Position numbers and translations under genes: made by a program. Shown in pieces: positions 58,964 through 64,000 of a DNA stretch of 64,000 bases. Every line of letters begins with the position of its first letter. Position 1 is the stretch's first letter. The notes beneath the pieces were generated by a model. The model saw nothing but the letters and a program-made list of their open reading frames with translations, did not search any database and was not told the DNA's origin. This stretch comes from Candidatus Cloacimonadota bacterium (lineage in GTDB: Bacteria > Muiribacteriota > UBA6191): assembly GCA_002402105.1 (NCBI GenBank), contig NVVD01000002.1, positions 28,680-92,679 on the forward strand, given 5' to 3'.

Positions 58964-60069
58964 GTGTTTCTTTAAACGCAAATATGTCTCCCTTGTTAAA
59001 AGCAAAAGTTTTGGGACAGGTAGGTAAAAAGGCAATTTTACTAGTTGGTGGAAAAACTCATAGTGTAAATGTTGATAAATCTTTGTTAGAGGGCTCAAGA
59101 GTACATGGACGATTTTCTAAACTAACGGGAAATTTTGAAATAACAAAGTTAGGGCAAACTGCTGCTGGTGGAAAAAACCACTTAAATTCATATTTTCAAA
59201 GTCAGGGTATAGCTATGACTGAGTTAAACTTTTTGACAGGATCAAAGTTGATGGAAATGGGTAAAGCTTTAGATCCTAAAATATTTAGTGATATGAGCCG
59301 TTTTGCTCATTTATTAGGCGATACAAGTGAGTTAAGTATAGAAGCGATGTTGATTGCTATGCAAAGAAAACTACCTATGTCTAAGGGTATCTTGTCTTTA
59401 TTGATGCAGTTTTTGCCTTTTACTAGTTTAAAAAAAGAATTATCTGATGGCGGAAAAGCTAAAATAAGCGATAAAGCTTTATTAAAGTTAAAATCATTAT
59501 TGCCAGAGTTGAGAGGCAAGGGAATAGACATAAAGTCTTTTTTATTAGATATAGGTATTGATGAAGAAATATTATTACAAAAAAATATATTTGAGTCAGA
59601 TATATTAAGGGGCTTAGAACTAAAAAATGAAAGTTCAATAAGTAAACTTTTAAAAGATTTATTTAGTTTTTATAAGATTTTTACAGAAAAAAAAGAGGAT
59701 TCTTTAGACCTATTTTTACAGGTCCCTTTTGTTGTAGACGAAGAATTAGAAGAGCTGTCGATTAGATATAAAAAAGAAAGCGTGAATAAAGCAGGTTCTA
59801 TAGAAGATAGGCATAGTTTAGAAGTTTTACTTGATATGTCAAAACTAGGGAAAACTTATATACAATTTATTTTGAGCAATAAAAACCTATCGGTTTTATT
59901 AAGGTTAGAAAATATGCCAAAAGAGGCTCATTTAGAAGAGCTTGAAAAAGAATTTTTAGAGATTGATGATATTGAGATTGTTCGTGTAAAAATGACGACG
60001 GGTATTGTTGAGAGTATTGGTCGTACAAAACAAAAAATAGAAGCAATCAATTTGGATGTAAAAGCATGA
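58960..60069 (+). CDS. FliK-like / YlqG-like protein
   Basis: 369 aa. The start is TTG overlapping the rnhB stop (ATG codons are further in). The N-terminal 60 residues are beta-rich, the middle is helical, and the C-terminal domain (about 278-350: EVLLDMSKLGKTYIQFILSN, NLSVLLRLENMPKEA) resembles the FliK hook-length control domain. It is the equivalent of YlqG, which lies between rnhB and the FlhB-like ylqH in Bacillus. The role outside flagella is unknown. It overlaps the next gene by 4 nt. Confidence 0.6.
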   Translation: MSVSLNANMSPLLKAKVLGQVGKKAILLVGGKTHSVNVDKSLLEGSRVHGRFSKLTGNFEITKLGQTAAGGKNHLNSYFQSQGIAMTELNFLTGSKLMEMGKALDPKIFSDMSRFAHLLGDTSELSIEAMLIAMQRKLPMSKGILSLLMQFLPFTSLKKELSDGGKAKISDKALLKLKSLLPELRGKGIDIKSFLLDIGIDEEILLQKNIFESDILRGLELKNESSISKLLKDLFSFYKIFTEKKEDSLDLFLQVPFVVDEELEELSIRYKKESVNKAGSIEDRHSLEVLLDMSKLGKTYIQFILSNKNLSVLLRLENMPKEAHLEELEKEFLEIDDIEIVRVKMTTGIVESIGRTKQKIEAINLDVKA

Positions 60070-60323
60070 GAAAAAAAAGTGTTGCTTTAACTTACGATTC
60101 AAAAAATAAAGAAAATATTGCTCCTACTATTGTTGCAAAAGGTTCTGGTTTAATAGCAGAAAAAATCAACGAAATTGCAAAAGAAAATGATGTATATATT
60201 CATGAAGACTCTGATTTAGTAGAAGTTTTAGTTAAGCTTGAGGTTGGGTCTGAAATTCCAGAAGAGTTATTTGCAGCAGTAGCAAAAGTTTTGGCTTTTA
60301 TTTACAAAATGAATAAAAAATAA
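60066..60323 (+). CDS. FlhB C-terminal-domain homologue (YlqH-like)
   Basis: 85 aa matching only the cytosolic C-terminal domain of FlhB/EscU (VALTYDSKNKENIAPTIVAKGSGLIAEKINEIAKENDVYI; GSEIPEELFAAVAKVLAFIYKMN read as two stretches). The autocleavage NPTH site is replaced by IAPTIVAKG, as in stand-alone FlhB2/YlqH proteins. FlhB switches flagellar export specificity, but the stand-alone form's role is not established. It overlaps the FliK-like gene. Confidence 0.9.
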   Translation: MRKKSVALTYDSKNKENIAPTIVAKGSGLIAEKINEIAKENDVYIHEDSDLVEVLVKLEVGSEIPEELFAAVAKVLAFIYKMNKK

Positions 60324-60324
60324 A

Positions 60325-60960
60325 TTATCCCATAAAATTAGAGATACTAAAATACTGAATGTAGTCCCAATTTAAAAGAATCTTAAATTGATTTTGGTCT
60401 TTATATTTTTTTAGGTAATTTAAAATGTTGGGCTGAGCTTTTATATTGCTATATTTTTTGTCTAGTTGAAATTTAATGGTTCTTTTAATCTTTCTTTTGT
60501 CGTTTAAATACAAAGATAAAAGAGGAACTTTTATTGAATTTTGAATGGGTGACTCTTGTTGTATGTTTAAATTTACTTTTTGTAACGAGGAGAGGTAAAT
60601 AGGGATTAAAATAGATTGTTTTTTATCTAGGTAAATGTTTGTTTGTAATTTATTTAAAAGAGTATGAAAAGTACTTTTTTGTTGAATAAATGTTTTGATT
60701 TTAGAGTTTATATTGATGCCAGATAATCTTAATAGTTTAATTTGAGGTATCCATGAATGATTTTGGATTAAAATATTAAACTTTTGTTTTCCTTGGTATT
60801 TATAACATTGAACTTTTTGTTCAATAGAGATTATTTGACTTTTACCTCTTGTCATGAGTAAAGATAAGGTGATTAAAAATAAAAGTAAAAAAGTACAAAT
60901 AGGTACAAATTTTGTCAAATTACTACGAAAAGTGAGATAAATCTTGTTTGTTTTGGTCAT
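60325..60960 (-). CDS. Single-pass membrane protein of unknown function
   Basis: 211 aa, Lys/Asn/Ile-rich. One hydrophobic segment (about 17-37, FVPICTFLLLFLITLSLLM) is followed by a beta-rich extracytoplasmic region (KFNILIQNHSWIP; ILIPIYLSSLQKVNLNIQ). It is convergent with the FlhB-like gene (1-nt gap) and divergent from the Ig-like giant gene. No relative recognised. Confidence 0.55.
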   Translation of the reverse strand: MTKTNKIYLTFRSNLTKFVPICTFLLLFLITLSLLMTRGKSQIISIEQKVQCYKYQGKQKFNILIQNHSWIPQIKLLRLSGININSKIKTFIQQKSTFHTLLNKLQTNIYLDKKQSILIPIYLSSLQKVNLNIQQESPIQNSIKVPLLSLYLNDKRKIKRTIKFQLDKKYSNIKAQPNILNYLKKYKDQNQFKILLNWDYIQYFSISNFMG

Positions 60961-60999
60961 TTTTTGTTAGTATTCCCGCATTAATTATATAAAAAAACT

Positions 61000-63900
61000 A
61001 TGAACAAATTTATTACTATTATTTTTTATACCCTGATTCTTGTTTTGATGCAAGCAAATTTGTCTATTTCTTACGCTATTTGTACTAAATCTGAGGGGTC
61101 AGCAGGTGCTTGTGATGCAACAGACAATGCAGACCCTGATTGTGCTTTAACAAAAGTTGCCGTTGGTACTAGCATAACAGGGGCAGAAGATATAGAACCA
61201 GATGGCAAAAGAACCTCTTTTGATAAGTATAACATTGACTATCGAAATGATGGAGGAGCTGAGCGTGGATACCAAGCCCAAATTATAGGTTTAAGTGGAA
61301 ACGATTTAGGTTCTACTGATAGTCAGCGAACTTGTGAGGGTAAATTAATTGCGTTTTTTAATGATCCTGGCGAAAAACAAGTTCGTGTTCAAGTAACTCA
61401 AACACCAAGTAATTTACAAGCTACGTCTTCAAATGCGTTTAAAGTTACTTATGATATAAGTCCTCCTGAACTACGAATCACTAGAGTGTTTGTAGGAGCT
61501 TCTAGTGAAGGAGAAGGGTTACCTTACTCTGCTGGTTCGATGTATTTTACATCAGGAGAAATAACAATTTTGGCGAATGTATCAGATGTTGCTCCTGCTC
61601 AAGATATTAAACTACTTGGTATGCAAGTAGTGAGTGGCTTGCCAGATACTCAGACGGTTCAAACCAGTGCAAACTTAGATGGTAAGTTTGATTTTGCATT
61701 AGGGCTTGGAGGCAAAGAAGAAGGTACGTTTCAAATACGAATTTCTGGCATTGATTCAGATAAAATAACATTTGGAGATGGTTCTCCAGCAAACTTTTCG
61801 TCTCCTCAATTGATTCAAGTGACTTTAGATCAAACCTCTCCAGTATTATTAAAATTAGAAATTATTACAAACCCTTCTAAACCAGAGCAAAAAACTCAAG
61901 ATGTGCCGGGGGTTTTTATCCCACCAGGAGAGTTTAGAGTTCGGGCAACTTTTTCAGAAGATTTAGCAAAACCACCCACTTTATTAATAACACAGCAGGG
62001 CTTGGGTATTGGTGACCCATCAGACCCCTATCCAGTTGGTTTTGATGCCGCTTTATTTGCATCCAGTAAATCAATCATTGAATATACTGTAACGCCATTA
62101 GTTGCAGATAAAGATATTGGGCCAATTGATTTCTCTTTTAGAGAAGATGGAACCGATAGAGCAGGAAACCCAATAGATGCAAATTCAGGTGTTTTTACGG
62201 GTAGCTCAGGGATGTCTATTGCAAGAGCTGTTATTTTAGATACAATACCACCAGACATCAATAGAGTTGCCGAAAATAGCGTGGGAGAAGTACAAAGTAT
62301 CCCTGCAAATAATGAAAAAATAGCAAAAGGCTTTTTTCCTGATAGAATCACCATTATTACAAGAGATTATGATTTACCAGAAAGAGTAGGAGAAGACTCT
62401 GGTGGTGATTTAGCAAGTACTGCAAACGCTTCTGGAGTAGACTTTAATAAAATTTTAGGAAGTGCTGAATCATCAGAAGATGGTATAAAAGTAGAGGTCA
62501 CTGACCCAAATGATAGAAAAATACCAGGTACTTTAGTAACTCAGCCTCCTAATGGCCTGCAATTGATATTGCCAGACCCCTTAATTTTTTATTCTGATTT
62601 AGGTGGTGTGCCTCCAGAAGGAGTATACACTGTAAAAACAACTTTAATTGATAAGGTTGGCAACTTAGGAATTGAAACTTTCTTTTTTACGATGGATAAT
62701 ACAAATATTAGAGGAGATACGATTCAAGTTTCTTTGTCTCCTCCATCAGATGGTACAGGTAATATAGGGACTCCCAACCCGTTTTTAGTAAACCCTATTA
62801 ATGATAATATTTTACCAGATAGCCCCGACTTGATATCGGATCTAAGTACTTTAAACTCAGTGAATACTTTAGATGGTTTCAAGGTTTGCTCGTCTGACCC
62901 AAGTTTTAATTTAACTCGTTCGACCTTTCTTTTAAAAGCAAGATTAAATGGACCCGATACCATTGGTAGAACGATGGTTGTTACTGGTGCGCCAAATATT
63001 AATGATGATGATAATAGCTGTAATGTACAGGGGGCAACAGAGATTAGAGTAGATAAAGATCAACGATCTATATTCCCTAATTTAAATTTTGACTTTCCAA
63101 ATCCTGATGGTGTTGGAGAAGCTGTTCCAGAAGGTGAAGTTGATCCAAGATTTGGACAGTTTGATGGGCCATATTTTGTTGAAATTGTTGCTGTTGATGA
63201 AGCAGGCAATTTTTCTGATCCAATAAGAAAAGAGTTTTTACTTGATACAACGGCCCCTTATACAGAGTCAACTTTTCCAAAAAATAATGGTAAAATTGGT
63301 GGAGCTCTAAGACATGTTTCTGCTGTTGTTGTTGATCCTCATCCACCCAGATTACATGTTTTTGATGCAGAAGGTCATATTAATTATGGCTCTGGAATTT
63401 CAAAAGACCATACAACGATTAAACTTTTTTTACAGACACAATATAAAAACGGTACCTTAGACCCAGATGTTTTTGGGGCAGAAAATGTGCTTAGAGGTGC
63501 TTTGAGGTTTGTACATAATCCAAACTCAAGTAATCCCGATTTACCAAGTTTTAACCCAAATGATGACTCGTTTAGAGTTTTATTAGAGTTTGTAGATAAA
63601 GATTCAACACCTGTTGAACTACCAAGTGATGGTAGTGCTGATGGTATTTATAAAATAGAAGTGGTACCAGCAGATAATGCAGGTAACTCTTTAACAGATG
63701 CTCTAGCAGAGACAACAGGTTATAAAGTACCAGCAGAAAATCCAAATAAAGTTTTAGAACTAAGAAAAGACTGGTTCTTTTTATACGACTCTGTTGCACC
63801 AAACTTAAAAGTAGATCCAATTGGTGGAAGAGACTTTGTTGATGAAATTAAAGTAAACGGAAATAAATTTGGATTGACAGGAAAAATTCAAGACCTTTCT

Positions 63901-64000
63901 GCAAAAGCTGCTGATCCGACTCAAGGTGGCTCTGGTATAGAAAGAGTAGAGTACTCCGTTGTTTATAAAACTACCGATGGTGCTTTGGTTCAAACTCAAA
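61000..64000 (+). CDS. Very large secreted protein with Ig-like repeats (3' truncated)
   Basis: Open from ATG 61000 to the window end, 1000 codons with no stop, so the protein exceeds 1000 aa. Residues 1-27 are a signal peptide (cleavage likely after ISYA). The rest is acidic and beta-rich with repeated interdomain marks of bacterial Ig-like domains: D-x-x-x-P-P/A-P strand starts (YDISPPELRI, LDQTSPVLLK, LDTIPPDINR, LDTTAPYTES, YDSVAPNLKV) spaced 80-330 residues, and D-x-A-G-N turns (DRAGNP, DKVGNLG, DEAGNFS, DNAGNS). Such proteins are surface adhesins or filament proteins. No repeats are identical. Confidence 0.85.
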   Translation, partial: MNKFITIIFYTLILVLMQANLSISYAICTKSEGSAGACDATDNADPDCALTKVAVGTSITGAEDIEPDGKRTSFDKYNIDYRNDGGAERGYQAQIIGLSGNDLGSTDSQRTCEGKLIAFFNDPGEKQVRVQVTQTPSNLQATSSNAFKVTYDISPPELRITRVFVGASSEGEGLPYSAGSMYFTSGEITILANVSDVAPAQDIKLLGMQVVSGLPDTQTVQTSANLDGKFDFALGLGGKEEGTFQIRISGIDSDKITFGDGSPANFSSPQLIQVTLDQTSPVLLKLEIITNPSKPEQKTQDVPGVFIPPGEFRVRATFSEDLAKPPTLLITQQGLGIGDPSDPYPVGFDAALFASSKSIIEYTVTPLVADKDIGPIDFSFREDGTDRAGNPIDANSGVFTGSSGMSIARAVILDTIPPDINRVAENSVGEVQSIPANNEKIAKGFFPDRITIITRDYDLPERVGEDSGGDLASTANASGVDFNKILGSAESSEDGIKVEVTDPNDRKIPGTLVTQPPNGLQLILPDPLIFYSDLGGVPPEGVYTVKTTLIDKVGNLGIETFFFTMDNTNIRGDTIQVSLSPPSDGTGNIGTPNPFLVNPINDNILPDSPDLISDLSTLNSVNTLDGFKVCSSDPSFNLTRSTFLLKARLNGPDTIGRTMVVTGAPNINDDDNSCNVQGATEIRVDKDQRSIFPNLNFDFPNPDGVGEAVPEGEVDPRFGQFDGPYFVEIVAVDEAGNFSDPIRKEFLLDTTAPYTESTFPKNNGKIGGALRHVSAVVVDPHPPRLHVFDAEGHINYGSGISKDHTTIKLFLQTQYKNGTLDPDVFGAENVLRGALRFVHNPNSSNPDLPSFNPNDDSFRVLLEFVDKDSTPVELPSDGSADGIYKIEVVPADNAGNSLTDALAETTGYKVPAENPNKVLELRKDWFFLYDSVAPNLKVDPIGGRDFVDEIKVNGNKFGLTGKIQDLSAKAADPTQGGSGIERVEYSVVYKTTDGALVQTQ

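Noticed and set aside
61607-63999. Minus-strand open frames across the Ig-like gene
   Set aside because: They are shadows of the continuous plus-strand frame from 61000, low-complexity Leu/Gln translations without ribosome sites.
1-64000. TGA recoding (as in some AT-rich candidate phyla)
   Set aside because: TGA terminates several well-delimited genes here, such as rsmB, rpe and rnhB, and long genes contain no in-frame TGA.
1-64000. tRNA, rRNA, insertion sequence or prophage
   Set aside because: No cloverleaf, rRNA segment, transposase, integrase or phage gene was found. The gaps are short and AT-rich.

Overview
The window is strongly AT-rich bacterial chromosome, densely coded, with many GTG and TTG starts and frequent 1-10 nt gene overlaps. 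TGA is used as an ordinary stop, so code 11 applies. Both monoderm-like and diderm features are present. Gene orders familiar from Firmicutes include rplU-prp-rpmA, rnhB-ylqG-ylqH, rsmB-PASTA/kinase-rpe, the UPF0237-UPF0210 pair and a spoVS gene. An LptF/LptG permease, a lipoprotein and a protein with an outer-membrane barrel C-terminus indicate an outer membrane. My inference, with low to moderate certainty, is a diderm lineage near Cyanobacteria/Firmicutes, for example Candidatus Margulisbacteria. There is no rRNA or tRNA in the window to settle this.

Layout. 1-7.1 kb (+): end of a class I amidotransferase-like hydrolase, SppA protease, membrane and TPR proteins, an ABC exporter pair and a VTT/DedA protein. 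7.1-9.6 kb (-): two secreted proteins, one a HExxH metalloprotease. 9.7-11.9 kb: a structured leader and a large fusion of winged helices with a methyltransferase-like domain. 12-18.4 kb: rpmF-plsX-fabH-fabD-fabG-acpP, terminator, fabF-rnc-spoVS, then a large TPR gene. 21.4-27 kb: hinT-rsmB-PASTA-pseudokinase-rpe-TPR. 27.3-30.4 kb: HU and secD-secF. 30.5-34.8 kb: ecfT, glgC, an acetyltransferase and a membrane protein.

35-49.8 kb is the most unusual part. A RapA-like SNF2 helicase heads six co-directional genes that include a protein with about 17 YDDLLPP repeats. It is followed by a degenerate class III cyclase, a HEAT-repeat protein, a fusion of the prepilin-peptidase Cys4 domain with a prepilin, a second prepilin, a PilB/GspE ATPase and an outer-membrane protein. 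49.8-58.1 kb (-) runs hpt-rng-rplU-prp-rpmA-two membrane proteins-ACT/UPF0210-LptF/G-lipase-like lipoprotein. 58.2-60.3 kb (+) is rnhB-ylqG-ylqH. From 61.0 kb to the window end is one open gene for a very large secreted Ig-like protein.

Taken together, housekeeping modules (fatty-acid/phospholipid synthesis, Sec, ribosomal proteins, RNA decay) carry odd variants: SecD with an EF-hand pair, a PASTA kinase split in two with an apparently dead kinase, and Prp without a cleavable L27. They sit beside an envelope cluster that I cannot assign to a described system.
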